Part shown: positions 7,106 through 15,659 of the stretch, piece by piece
Layout: each line of letters starts with the position of its first letter
How positions within the stretch are numbered: position 1 is the stretch's first letter
DNA from: Paraburkholderia solisilvae
GTDB lineage: Bacteria > Pseudomonadota > Gammaproteobacteria > Burkholderiales > Burkholderiaceae
NCBI RefSeq assembly: GCF_902859875.1
Contig: NZ_CADIKF010000049.1
Span: forward strand, 1 to 54,294
Direction: 5' to 3'
DNA length: 54,294 nt
Made by a program: the position numbers and the translations under genes
The notes under the pieces: generated by a model
What the model saw: only the letters and a program-made list of their open reading frames with translations
The model's database searches: none
Told to the model about the DNA's origin: nothing

Positions 7106-8788
7106 ATGGCCCGCATCGTTCCCGACGACTGGAAGCATGTCGCCGCCACCGGCGCGGCGGCGCGCGAACGCGAAACGCTCGCCCTCTTTGCCGAAGCGCT
7201 GCCCGCCGGCTACACCGTGTATCACGGCGTGCATTGGACGCGCGTCAATCAGGGCTTTTCGGTGTTCGGCGAAGCCGAGTTCGTGGTCGTGTCGCCGTCG
7301 GGCCGCGTGATGCTCGTCGAGCAGAAAACCGGCTTTTTGCGCGAAACGCCGAAGGGGCTCGTGAAGGCGCATCTGCAGGTCGAGCGCAATGTGGCGATCG
7401 CACTCGCGCGCACGGTCGAAGGGCTGCATCGGCGTTTTACCGCGGCGTTCGGCGCCGGCACGTATTTCGTCGACGGGCTGCTGTACTGCCCCGACTACGC
7501 GGTGAAAGAAGCGGCGATCGCCGGCGTGGACCCGGCGCGGATCGTCGACGCGACGCGCAAGGAGCGGCTCGCGGCGATCATTCGCGACGCGCTGCCGGCC
7601 GACGAGCCGCGTTTGCCATGCGCGTCGAAGGTCCATCATTTTCTCGCCGACGAATTGTCGCTGACGCCTGACGCCAGCGCGCTCGTCGGCCAGGCGGGCA
7701 CGCTCGTCACACGCCTCGCGGGCGGTCTGGCGACCTGGGCGCGGCGCCTCGAATTCGCACCGTTCCGGCTGCGCGTGATCGGCACCGCCGGTTCCGGCAA
7801 GACGCAACTCGCGGTGCAGGTGATGAAAGACGCGGTCGCGCGCGGCGAGCGGCCGCTCTATGTGTGCTTCAACCGGCCGCTTGCCGATCACATCGCGCGG
7901 GTCGCGCCGCCCGAAGCGAAGATCGCGAACTATCACCAGCTATGCGACTGGATCGCGCGCGACGCCGGCCGTGCGCCGGACTTTACCGCCCCTGACGTAT
8001 TCGAGCAGCTCGAAACTGTGTTCGCGCAGACGCCGATCGACGCGCGCTGGCAGTACGATGTGCTGATCGTCGATGAAGGGCAGGACTTTCGCGAGGCGTG
8101 GGTCGCGCCGCTCGAACGCGTGCTGCGGCCGGGCGGCAAATGGTGGTGGCTGGAGGATCCGCTGCAGAACCTCTACATGCGCGAGCCGGTGGCGCTGCCG
8201 GGCTGGACCGTGCTGAAGGAAACCACCAACTATCGCAGCCCGCGCGACATCCTTGATTATCTGCGCGACGTGGTCGGCGCAACGGTGCCGCTCGCGGCCG
8301 GACTCGCCGCCGCGAGTCCGTTCGACGGCTCCGACATCGCGCTGTCGACGTACGACGAGACCGAGGCTGCGCACAGCTGCGTCGATGCGACCAAACGCGC
8401 GATCACGCAGGCGTTGTCGCTGGGTTTTCGCAAGCAGGACATCGCGGTGCTGTCGTTTCGCGGACGCGAAGGCTCGGTGCTTGCCGCGCTCGACCAACTC
8501 GGCCCGCACCGGCTGCGCAGCTTCACCGGCAAGTACGATCTGTTCGGCAGCCCCGAGTATCGCGACGGCGATGTGCTGCTCGAATCGATCTACCGCTTCA
8601 AAGGGCAGGCCGCGCCGTGTGTGATTCTCACCGAGGTCGATTTCGACGTATTCGACGAGCGCAGTGCGCGCAAGCTGTTCGTCGGCGCGACGCGCGCCAC
8701 GATGAAGCTGATCGTGGTCGCGTCGCATCGTGCGGCGCGGCAATTGCAGTTGGGCGAAGCGTCGGAAACGGCCGACGGGGTCGAGTGA
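7106..8788 (+). CDS. NERD-domain SF1 (UvrD-like) ATPase/helicase
   Basis: The 560-residue protein combines two parts. Residues about 20-130 form a NERD (nuclease-related) domain, with GEAEFVVVSPSGRVMLVEQKTG holding the acidic and VEQK residues of the predicted nuclease site. Residues 220-550 are a compact superfamily 1 ATPase: Walker A GTAGSGKT (226-233), DEGQD (323-327), NYRSP (375-379), and the arginine motif VGATRA near the C-terminus. Lacking the large inserts of UvrD, it is closer to small NERD-helicase proteins. A role in DNA repair or defence against foreign DNA is plausible but not shown. It is monocistronic and convergent with the PRTase-HAD gene. Confidence 0.85.
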   Translation: MARIVPDDWKHVAATGAAARERETLALFAEALPAGYTVYHGVHWTRVNQGFSVFGEAEFVVVSPSGRVMLVEQKTGFLRETPKGLVKAHLQVERNVAIALARTVEGLHRRFTAAFGAGTYFVDGLLYCPDYAVKEAAIAGVDPARIVDATRKERLAAIIRDALPADEPRLPCASKVHHFLADELSLTPDASALVGQAGTLVTRLAGGLATWARRLEFAPFRLRVIGTAGSGKTQLAVQVMKDAVARGERPLYVCFNRPLADHIARVAPPEAKIANYHQLCDWIARDAGRAPDFTAPDVFEQLETVFAQTPIDARWQYDVLIVDEGQDFREAWVAPLERVLRPGGKWWWLEDPLQNLYMREPVALPGWTVLKETTNYRSPRDILDYLRDVVGATVPLAAGLAAASPFDGSDIALSTYDETEAAHSCVDATKRAITQALSLGFRKQDIAVLSFRGREGSVLAALDQLGPHRLRSFTGKYDLFGSPEYRDGDVLLESIYRFKGQAAPCVILTEVDFDVFDERSARKLFVGATRATMKLIVVASHRAARQLQLGEASETADGVE

Positions 8789-8836
8789 ACGGAACCGAAG
8801 CGCCGGCTCTGCGTGCGAACCGGGCTCGGCGGGACG

Positions 8837-9805
8837 CTATGAGGCGTCGACTGTCGAAGGCGACCAGCGCGATGCATTCACCAGCGTACCGGTACGCGTC
8901 GCCGCATCCCACCAGATCACGCGCAGCAGCGGCGCGGCCTGCGCAATGCGCAGCGCCTGCACCGGGTCGCTTTCGATGAAATGCGTGACGCCGCAGCGCA
9001 GGGCCGCCGCGGCCTTGTGCTCGGCCGCGGCCAGCGGCGTCTCGTCGTGCGCGTCCGGCACGCGCATCACCAGTTCCAGGTGACCGAAGCCGTGGCGCTC
9101 GAGCCAACCGCGGGTCCGATCGAGATCGGTCTGCGGGCGGCCGGTGATCACCGCGCGCACGCGCTCGAGATCGATACCCGGCAGCACCTCGAACGGCTGC
9201 AGCGCATCGCGTTCGGCGAGCGCGGCGGACAAATCCGCGTCGTAGCGGGACAGCGGCACGTCCGGCAGCAGGATGCCGTCGAGGTCGATCGCGTACGTCG
9301 CGTACTCGTGATCGTGCGCCATCGCCTGCGCGTCGCCGGCTTCGACCTGCAGCCAGTCTTCGCGATAACCCTCCGTGTACGCCTGCCGCTCCCACGGGAA
9401 CAGCGCGAAATAGCCGGTCGCGTCGTTCGCATAGTCGGGGCGAATGCGGCTCAGTTCGTCGAATGCGCCGGTCAGCGTCTTGACGATCAGCCCATGCTGC
9501 TCGAGAAACGCAATGCAATCGACAAGCGTGAACCCGCGGCCCGCGATGTCTTCGCACAGCAGCACTTTCGATCCGGGCGACGGCAGCGGCAAGCTCGAAT
9601 CCCATGTCACATGCCGTGCGCGGCGGTCATAGCTCAGAAATGCGACCGGCACGCCGATGCTGTGCGAGGCCATCAGTGCGAGCGGCGCGCCGCCCCGCAG
9701 AATGCCGATCGCGGCTGAAAATTCTTCTGCGAGCAAGGCCGGTTGCAGCGATTCGATCCAGTGGTCGAGCTGTTCGTAAGTGAGCTGAAGAACGGGCTTT
9801 TTCAT
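8837..9805 (-). CDS. Phosphoribosyltransferase-HAD hydrolase fusion
   Basis: The 322-residue protein has two catalytic-looking domains. Residues 1-160 are a type I phosphoribosyltransferase, with the PRPP loop LLCEDIAGRGFT at 82-93 and the ILRGGAPLA pyrophosphate loop at 35-43. Residues 170-310 are a HAD-like phosphatase: motif I DLDGILL (Asp174, Asp176), motif II Thr221 (TGR), motif III Lys264 and motif IV ESD (278-280). The combination suggests transfer of a base onto PRPP, or the reverse, coupled to dephosphorylation of a nucleotide. The substrate is unknown. It is not in an operon. Confidence 0.8.
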   Translation of the reverse strand: MKKPVLQLTYEQLDHWIESLQPALLAEEFSAAIGILRGGAPLALMASHSIGVPVAFLSYDRRARHVTWDSSLPLPSPGSKVLLCEDIAGRGFTLVDCIAFLEQHGLIVKTLTGAFDELSRIRPDYANDATGYFALFPWERQAYTEGYREDWLQVEAGDAQAMAHDHEYATYAIDLDGILLPDVPLSRYDADLSAALAERDALQPFEVLPGIDLERVRAVITGRPQTDLDRTRGWLERHGFGHLELVMRVPDAHDETPLAAAEHKAAAALRCGVTHFIESDPVQALRIAQAAPLLRVIWWDAATRTGTLVNASRWSPSTVDAS

Positions 9806-10045
9806 GGCTGGCGTTCGTTTGCGTTCGTTGCGTTCAGTTGCGTTGAGGGTGCGAATGGACGTTCAAAAGGGGCCGGCAGGTCGATACGCAAGGGCCGTCG
9901 ACGTGGCGGCTTTTTCAGGATGGAGGCGATATTATGCATGCGGTTCACCGAATGCGCGCTTCAAATGGCGCATCGCACGGGGTTGTGCGGCGTGCGCAGC
10001 GCGCGCGGTGAACCCGTATACACATCAAAAAGAAAAGGCCAAACC

Positions 10046-10570
10046 ATGCGGGAATACGACGGAATAGCGGGTTTTTTCGACCGGACGACACGCGGCGCGC
10101 TGGCGTTCGCGATGCTCGCATGCTGCGCGGCAGCGGCGCACGCCACACCGATGGCGCTCGACGTGACCGGCAAGATCGCGCATACGACCGACCCGGAACA
10201 CCGGCTTTTCCACTTTTCCGAAGCGCAGATTCTCGCGCTGCCCGCGCATTCGATTTCGACATCGACGGCATGGACGCCGAAATCGACCTTCACGGGGCCG
10301 TTGCTCGCGGATATCCTCAGGGTGGTAGGCGCTTATGGCGACCGTATCGAGGTACATGCGTACGATGACTACACCTACACGGTGCCGGTGTCCGACATCG
10401 GCCGCTATGGCGTGATCGTCGCATACAGCATGAACGGCCAGCGGCTCAAGATCAGCGATTTCGGGCCGCTTTTTCTGATTTATCCGCGCGACGCGTATCC
10501 GGCGGAACTGACCGGCGGCATGACCGACGCGAAATTCATATGGCAGATCAAGGCTCTGATCGTCAAGTGA
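10046..10570 (+). CDS. Secreted molybdopterin-oxidoreductase-fold protein lacking the catalytic Cys
   Basis: A 174-residue exported protein. The N-terminus has a hydrophobic stretch (GALAFAMLACCAAAAHA, residues 17-33) ending in a signal-peptidase-like site. The mature part resembles the sulfite-oxidase (SUOX) molybdopterin-binding fold: LDVTGKI, FTGPLLADILRVVGA, YDDYTYTVPVSDI, and FLIYPRD. No cysteine remains after the signal peptide, so the molybdenum-ligating Cys of that family is missing. It overlaps the start of the hybrid kinase by 31 bp, so it is probably translated with it and may act as its periplasmic ligand sensor. AAAAGG upstream supports ATG 10046. Confidence 0.8.
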   Translation: MREYDGIAGFFDRTTRGALAFAMLACCAAAAHATPMALDVTGKIAHTTDPEHRLFHFSEAQILALPAHSISTSTAWTPKSTFTGPLLADILRVVGAYGDRIEVHAYDDYTYTVPVSDIGRYGVIVAYSMNGQRLKISDFGPLFLIYPRDAYPAELTGGMTDAKFIWQIKALIVK

Positions 10571-12444
10571 CGAGGCCGCAGACGCCGCGGCGCGCGGCGC
10601 GCCGGTGGCGGCGGCGCGTCGTCTACGCGCTGATCTGGCTGACCGCGCTCGCCGCGCCGACCGCGGCGATCGGCTACCTGCTGTACGACGCGCTGCTGAA
10701 CCCGCGCGTGACGCAGCTTGCAGGTGCGTACGACGGCTTCTACTGGGACGCCGCACAGTTGCAAATTGCGTATGCGCGGCTCGAGAGCCAATTGCTGCAG
10801 TACGAAACGGGCATCGACGGCGACTATGCGCAACTGCGCCTGAACTATCACCTGCTGCAGTCGAAGCTGCACGTGATGGCCGGCTCGACGCGCCAGTTGC
10901 CCGCCCAGGCGGCGCTGGCTGACGAGCAGCGGCGCGAAATCCGCAAGCTGACCGACATGCTCGATGCGCTCGAGCCGACGCTCGATGCGCTGCCGCGCGA
11001 CCCGATGCTTGCGGACACGATCGTGCTCGAGTTGCGCCGTCACTGGGACGCGCTCAATCATCTCGCGTTGAGCCGGCGCTTCTCTGAAGTGACCAACCGC
11101 GCGGCGCTGAATACGGACTTCCTCGCGAAGCGGCGCATGCTGTTCGCAGCCGGCCTCGTGCTGCTGGTGCTGCCGGCGGCGGCCAGTGCGCAACTCGTCG
11201 TGAACGCGCGGCGCCGCACGAAGCTGATCCGGCAGCAGCGCGCGGCGCTCGACGCCGAGCACCAGGCGAGCCGCGCGGCGCGCGAAGCGGGTCTCGCGAA
11301 AGACGCGTTCCTCGGCATGATCAGCCACGAGCTGCGCACGCCGCTGCACGCAATTGTCTCGTCGATCGAACTGCTCGGCCTGAACCATCACGCCGAAGCG
11401 GACCGCAAGGTGATCCGGCGGCTCGAAGCCGCTGCGCGCCAGCTCGAAACGCAGATGAAGGATTTGACCGACTACGCGCGCCTTGGCGCGGGCAAGCTCG
11501 AGTTGCGTCACGAGCAGTTCGACCCGCGCGAGCTGCTCGCATCGGTGGCCGACGAAAGTGAACCGGCCGCGAGCGCGCGCGGCCTCGCGTTCTCGAGCAG
11601 CGCGAGCGGCGCGAGCGGGCTGGTCGAGTCGGACCCGCACCGGATCCGGCAGATCGTCACCAACCTCGTGACGAATGCGATCCGCTATACGGAGAAGGGG
11701 GGCGTCACATTGCGCTTCGAGCAGCGCGCCGACGCACTCGTGATTGCCGTGGGCGACACCGGGCGCGGTGTGCCGAACGCGCAGATTCCGCTGATCTTCA
11801 AGGAGTTCACGCGGCTCGACGAGTCGCGCGCGCAGCGCCTCGAAGGCGCGGGGATGGGACTCGCGATCGTGCAAGGTCTCGTCGATCTGTTCGGCGGCAG
11901 CATCGTGGTGGACAGCCGCGTCGGCGAAGGCACGACGTTCACCGTGACGATTCCGGTCAGGTCCGTCGCGCCGCAGGCGGCGCCGCCGCTGGCCACGCAG
12001 GCGCCGCAGCGCGGCGCGCGCCCGCGCGTGCTGGTGATCGACGACAACCCGCTGGTGCGCGAGTCGCTATGCGAAATGGTCGCGCATATGGGCTGCGACA
12101 GCACCGCGCTCGACGGCGCGGACGCCGCGCTTGCGTGGCTCGACGCGCAGCGTTGCGAGCTGATTCTGCTGGACCTGCAGATGCCGGATAAGGACGGCTA
12201 CGCGTTTGTCCGCGAGTTCGCCGCGCGTGATGTGCATGCGCTTCGCGTGCCGGTGATCGCGGTCACCGCATACGGGCCCAATCTGCAGACAAAAGGCGTC
12301 GAGAATGTCTTCTTCGAGTGTTTGACGAAACCTGTGCACTACGATGTATTGCGCAATGCGGTGCAGCGCGCGCTTGCGGCGCACGCGGCTAAACAGGCCA
12401 GCGATGCCAGAGACGCGCGGGGCGGCAGTGCGGCGGTCGCGTAA
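10540..12444 (+). CDS. Hybrid sensor histidine kinase/response regulator
   Basis: The 634-residue inner-membrane kinase has TM1 at about 28-50, a 150-residue helical periplasmic domain, TM2 at about 200-220, and a short coiled-coil linker. HisKA follows with phospho-accepting His263 (MISHELRTPLH), then HATPase_c: N-box NLVTNAIRYTE, G1 DTGRG and G2 GAGMGLAI. A receiver domain at 495-615 has Asp545 in LLDLQMPDKDG, so phosphate may be relayed onwards. No Hpt domain is present here. Translational overlap with the preceding periplasmic protein and the convergent HTH-receiver gene suggests one signalling module. The stimulus is unknown. Confidence 0.92.
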   Translation: MADQGSDRQVTRPQTPRRAARRWRRRVVYALIWLTALAAPTAAIGYLLYDALLNPRVTQLAGAYDGFYWDAAQLQIAYARLESQLLQYETGIDGDYAQLRLNYHLLQSKLHVMAGSTRQLPAQAALADEQRREIRKLTDMLDALEPTLDALPRDPMLADTIVLELRRHWDALNHLALSRRFSEVTNRAALNTDFLAKRRMLFAAGLVLLVLPAAASAQLVVNARRRTKLIRQQRAALDAEHQASRAAREAGLAKDAFLGMISHELRTPLHAIVSSIELLGLNHHAEADRKVIRRLEAAARQLETQMKDLTDYARLGAGKLELRHEQFDPRELLASVADESEPAASARGLAFSSSASGASGLVESDPHRIRQIVTNLVTNAIRYTEKGGVTLRFEQRADALVIAVGDTGRGVPNAQIPLIFKEFTRLDESRAQRLEGAGMGLAIVQGLVDLFGGSIVVDSRVGEGTTFTVTIPVRSVAPQAAPPLATQAPQRGARPRVLVIDDNPLVRESLCEMVAHMGCDSTALDGADAALAWLDAQRCELILLDLQMPDKDGYAFVREFAARDVHALRVPVIAVTAYGPNLQTKGVENVFFECLTKPVHYDVLRNAVQRALAAHAAKQASDARDARGGSAAVA

Positions 12445-12475
12445 CGGCCGTCGTCGGCGTGGGAGCTGTGGCTGG

Positions 12476-13363
12476 CTAGACGCGGCGCAGCCGCTTCGAC
12501 AGATCGGCGACCAGAATGGCCATCCGCGCGGGTTTTTCGTAGCACGCGACATCGAACGAGCGCACGACGTCGCTGATCTCCGACTCGCTCGCCTTGCCCG
12601 TCAGCAGTTCGCCGGTCAGCACGAAAATCGGCGCATCCGGGTTTTCCGACGCGCGTACGGCGCTGATCGCTTTGGCCGATGTCTGATTGCCGAATAGCCA
12701 GTCGATCACGACACCGTCGAATACTTGTGTGTGCAACGACTCGTTGAACGCGTCGAGGCCGTAGATGGCAACCGCGGTGAAGCCGTTGCGTTCGAGGTAG
12801 TCGCGCAGATTGTCGGCGGAGAGTTGGTCGTCGTCGACGACGGCGATCAGCGGTTTGTCGGTTTCCGCGCGGCGCGGGTAGATCTCGATCTTGTGTACTT
12901 CGAACGCGTTCTGATAGAGCGCGCCGTCGCAGCGCACGACGCGCCACTGGTCATGCCGCGACCACGCGATAAACTCCGGCCGGCTGCCCGGCTCGATCGG
13001 TGCGCCGACCCATGCGGTGCACCCGAGTTCGAGGTTGCCGATGCAGAACAGCGCCTCCTGCGCGGTGGCGCCCACCATGCCGGGGTCGAGCGACTGCGCG
13101 CCGAACAGCTGCGCGGCGGGCTCACCGAACACTTCGGCGACTTTGCGGATTTGCGACAGCGTCCACGGACTGTTGCCGCGCAGTTTGCGATGGCCTTGTG
13201 AGAAGCTCAGTTCCAGAATGCGGCACAGCTCGCTGGTTTGCTGGCGCTTCGCAATGCCGTGCCGGCTCATCAGTTCGCGCACGCGTTCGGCGACCGCGAG
13301 GGAGTCCGGGGATTGGGCGTCGTTGGGCATGCTGGATGGTTGTTCAGTCGTCGAGTTATTCAT
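12476..13363 (-). CDS. Response regulator with N-terminal HTH and C-terminal receiver
   Basis: The 295-residue protein has the reverse of the usual order. An XRE-like helix-turn-helix region (about 21-95, with SELCRILELSFSQGHRKLRG) comes first, then a middle segment (100-165) of unknown fold, then a receiver domain (170-292) with DDD at 177-179, phospho-acceptor Asp221 (VVIDW), Thr250 and Lys277 (YEKPAR). ATG 13363 is chosen because MNNSTTEQ begins a natural N-terminus; the frame extends to 13501 without similarity. It is convergent with the hybrid kinase gene, 31 bp apart, and is its likely partner. Target genes are unknown. Confidence 0.82.
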   Translation of the reverse strand: MNNSTTEQPSSMPNDAQSPDSLAVAERVRELMSRHGIAKRQQTSELCRILELSFSQGHRKLRGNSPWTLSQIRKVAEVFGEPAAQLFGAQSLDPGMVGATAQEALFCIGNLELGCTAWVGAPIEPGSRPEFIAWSRHDQWRVVRCDGALYQNAFEVHKIEIYPRRAETDKPLIAVVDDDQLSADNLRDYLERNGFTAVAIYGLDAFNESLHTQVFDGVVIDWLFGNQTSAKAISAVRASENPDAPIFVLTGELLTGKASESEISDVVRSFDVACYEKPARMAILVADLSKRLRRV

Positions 13364-13546
13364 TGGGCATTGGCGCCTGATGCGTATTCTAACGAGTAAG
13401 TCGATGCAAAATGCATCAGGATCACTACCGGATTGACGCGCGACTGTTGTGCGGGTGTTGATACGGCTGTTGTACACCGGAGTACGAAGCGCTTCCTTCA
13501 CTTCGGGGCGTTCATTTGCGCGAGTTCACGTGGGTGCGTGTGTTTG

Positions 13547-13604
13547 AGGGCACTCATTGGGTGTGCTCATGCAGGTGCGCTCATTTGGGTGCGCTCATTT
13601 AGGT
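13547..13604. repeat. Degenerate 13-15 bp tandem repeat at the 3' end of gntR
   Basis: About four units built around GGGTGCGCTCATTT, decreasing in identity to the left. The last unit runs into the final codons and stop of the GntR gene, so the C-terminus of that protein may have been set by repeat expansion. Confidence 0.65.
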
Positions 13605-14323
13605 GCAATATCGCGGCGCACGCGGATGATGTGTTGCTCGACATAGAACGCTGCCGCATCGCCGTCTCCATTGACGATTGCCTCGTAGATCAGACGATGC
13701 TCGGACACATACAGGCGCAGGCGGCCGATGTCGTAGATCGCGTCGTCTTTCAGCCGTTTCCACAGCGGCTGGTTCATCGCCTTCGCGACTTCGTCGGCGA
13801 TTTTCACGAATAGTGCGTCGCCGGTCATCATCGCGAGCTGGCGATGGAACAGGCGATCGCTGTCGTTCCATAGCGCGCGCTGCGCGGCATCGTTCAGATC
13901 GGTGATCGAATCCATTTGCGCGAGGTAGTGCTCGGCGAGGTCGTCGCGTTGCGCGTGCGTCGCGGCGCGGCGCGCGATGGCCGGCTCGAGCACGAGACGC
14001 ACGTCGAGTGCCGATGTCGGGCTGAAGTCCGCATCGGACGGTGCGCCGTTTGCGGGCGCGGTGGCGAGGCGCTGCAGCGCATCGCTGCATACGTAGGTGC
14101 CGGAATTGCGGCGCGTGAGCACGAGCCCTTCGTTCTGCAGTGCGCCGAGCGCCTCGCGCACCGCCGGCCGGCCGACGCCGAAGCGTGCCGCCAGCTCGCG
14201 TTCCGACGGCAGGCGCGACAGCGGCGCGAATTGACCTGCGCGGATGTCGATACGCATCCGCTCGGCGACCTGCTCGTAGATCTGCTTGGGGCGGAACGCG
14301 TTGTCTGGCGGCAGCAATGTCAT
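13595..14323 (-). CDS. GntR-family (FCD) transcriptional regulator
   Basis: A 242-residue regulator. The winged HTH at 14-80 (LPSERELAARFGVGRPAVREALGALQNEGLV) is canonical GntR; residues 95-235 form the helical FCD effector domain with metal-ligand-like Asp and His residues. It is divergent from the hydroxyproline dehydratase gene and a palindrome lies between them, so it probably represses the hydroxyproline genes until an inducer appears. ATG 14323 begins MTLLPPDNAFRPKQIYEQVAE; the open frame further upstream crosses the promoter and is not GntR-like. Confidence 0.9.
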   Translation of the reverse strand: MTLLPPDNAFRPKQIYEQVAERMRIDIRAGQFAPLSRLPSERELAARFGVGRPAVREALGALQNEGLVLTRRNSGTYVCSDALQRLATAPANGAPSDADFSPTSALDVRLVLEPAIARRAATHAQRDDLAEHYLAQMDSITDLNDAAQRALWNDSDRLFHRQLAMMTGDALFVKIADEVAKAMNQPLWKRLKDDAIYDIGRLRLYVSEHRLIYEAIVNGDGDAAAFYVEQHIIRVRRDIAPK

Positions 14324-14386
14324 GACCGAATGCGCGTCGGATAACTGATCAGAAATAGAACCAGTTCGACGCGGGATTTTTGAAAA

Positions 14387-14405
14387 TTGGTTGATATGGA
14401 ACCAA
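14387..14405. promoter_or_regulatory. Candidate GntR operator
   Basis: A 19-bp inverted repeat, TTGGTT-N7-AACCAA, between the divergent gntR and dehydratase genes. GAAC-CA-GTTC at 14358-14367 is a second, shorter palindrome in the same gap. The position fits a repressor of both genes; the binding protein is inferred. Confidence 0.5.
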
Positions 14406-14528
14406 AGGTGGTCTACATTCAGTGCCAGTATAGAACAGTCTGATTCGGAGACAACAAAATGGTCTGCATAAAGGATCATTCGCCGGCGCTGCCACAAGCG
14501 GTGCGGAAGGCTCGGAGGTGATGCGCGC

Positions 14529-15536
14529 ATGAAACTGAACCGCGTGATCAGCACGGTTGAAGTGCACACCGCAGGGGAACCGTTTCGCATCGTCACGAGC
14601 GGCCTGCCGAAAATTCCAGGAAAAACGATAGTCGAGCGGCGCGCGTGGCTCAAGGAGCATGCGGATTATCTGCGGCGCGCGCTGATTTTCGAGCCGCGCG
14701 GGCATGCCGATATGTACGCTGGGTATCTGACCGATGCGGTTAGCGAGGGCGCTGACTTCGGCATCATCTTCGTTCACAACGAGGGCTACAGCGATCATTG
14801 CGGACATGGCGTGATTGCGCTGGCCACGGCGGCGGTGTCGCTGGGTTGGGTCGAGCGGACCTCGCCGGAAACGCGCGTGGGTATCGATGCGCCGTGTGGG
14901 TTTATCGAGGCGTTTGTGAAATGGGACGGCACGCATGCGGGCAGCGTGCGCTTTATCAACGTGCCGTCGTTTATCTGGGAACGCGATGTGAGCGTGCGGA
15001 CGCCGAGCTTTGGTGAAGTGCGCGGTGATATTGCGTTTGGTGGGGCGTTCTATTTTTATACATCAGGTGTGCCGTTTGATCTGGCTGTGCGGGAGTCGGA
15101 GATTGAGCGGTTGATTCGCTTTGGCGCTGAGGTGAAGCGGGCGGCGAATGAAGCGTTCGAGGTGCGGCATCCGTATATTCCCGAAATCAATCATGTGTAC
15201 GGGACGATTATTGATAACGCGCCGCGTCATGCGGGGTCGACGCAGGCGAATTGCTGCGTTTTCGCGGACCGTGAGGTTGATCGGTCGCCGACCGGGTCGG
15301 GGACTGCGGGGCGTGTTGCGCAGCTTTATTTGCGCGGCGAGTTGAAAGAGGGGGAGACGCTTGTTAATGAATCGGTGATTGGGACGATTTTTCGCGGGCG
15401 TGTGCTGCGGGAGACGAAGCTCGATCGGTTCGATGCGGTCGTTCCGGAGATCGAAGGGGAAGCGTTTATTTGCGGGTTTGCGAACTGGATTGTGGATGAG
15501 CGGGATCCGTTGGCTTATGGGTTTTTGGTGCGGTGA
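14529..15536 (+). CDS. trans-3-hydroxy-L-proline dehydratase (proline racemase superfamily)
   Basis: A 335-residue cytoplasmic enzyme of the proline racemase fold. One catalytic cysteine is kept (Cys91 in DHCGHG) while the second is Thr255 (RSPTGSGTAGR). This Cys/Thr pair is the signature of trans-L-3-hydroxyproline dehydratases, such as human L3HYPDH, rather than racemases or 4-hydroxyproline epimerases (Cys/Cys). The expected product is delta1-pyrroline-2-carboxylate, which the ornithine-cyclodeaminase-type reductase at 22261 would convert to L-proline. GGAGGTG precedes ATG 14529. The gene for that reductase would normally follow; an RHS island intervenes. Third-position GC falls in the 3' half (many GGG/GTG/TTT codons). 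Confidence 0.88.
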   Translation: MKLNRVISTVEVHTAGEPFRIVTSGLPKIPGKTIVERRAWLKEHADYLRRALIFEPRGHADMYAGYLTDAVSEGADFGIIFVHNEGYSDHCGHGVIALATAAVSLGWVERTSPETRVGIDAPCGFIEAFVKWDGTHAGSVRFINVPSFIWERDVSVRTPSFGEVRGDIAFGGAFYFYTSGVPFDLAVRESEIERLIRFGAEVKRAANEAFEVRHPYIPEINHVYGTIIDNAPRHAGSTQANCCVFADREVDRSPTGSGTAGRVAQLYLRGELKEGETLVNESVIGTIFRGRVLRETKLDRFDAVVPEIEGEAFICGFANWIVDERDPLAYGFLVR

Positions 15537-15659
15537 GGGATTCGTTCGAACTACTCCGCGGACGCGGCATTACCTCTTGGTGACCGTTACTCGCGTATCC
15601 CATCCATCACCGCACGCTAACCGATACGATTCGACACGGTATGACGCAGCGTCGTTGGA

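Noticed and set aside
10480..11874. 464-codon open frame opposite the hybrid kinase
   Set aside because: Shadow of the kinase gene: Arg-rich, no domain, no ribosome-binding site.
15537..15659. tRNA or attachment site at the left border of the RHS island (GTTCGAAC-like motif at about 15545)
   Set aside because: No cloverleaf can be formed around it, and no matching repeat is present at the right border.
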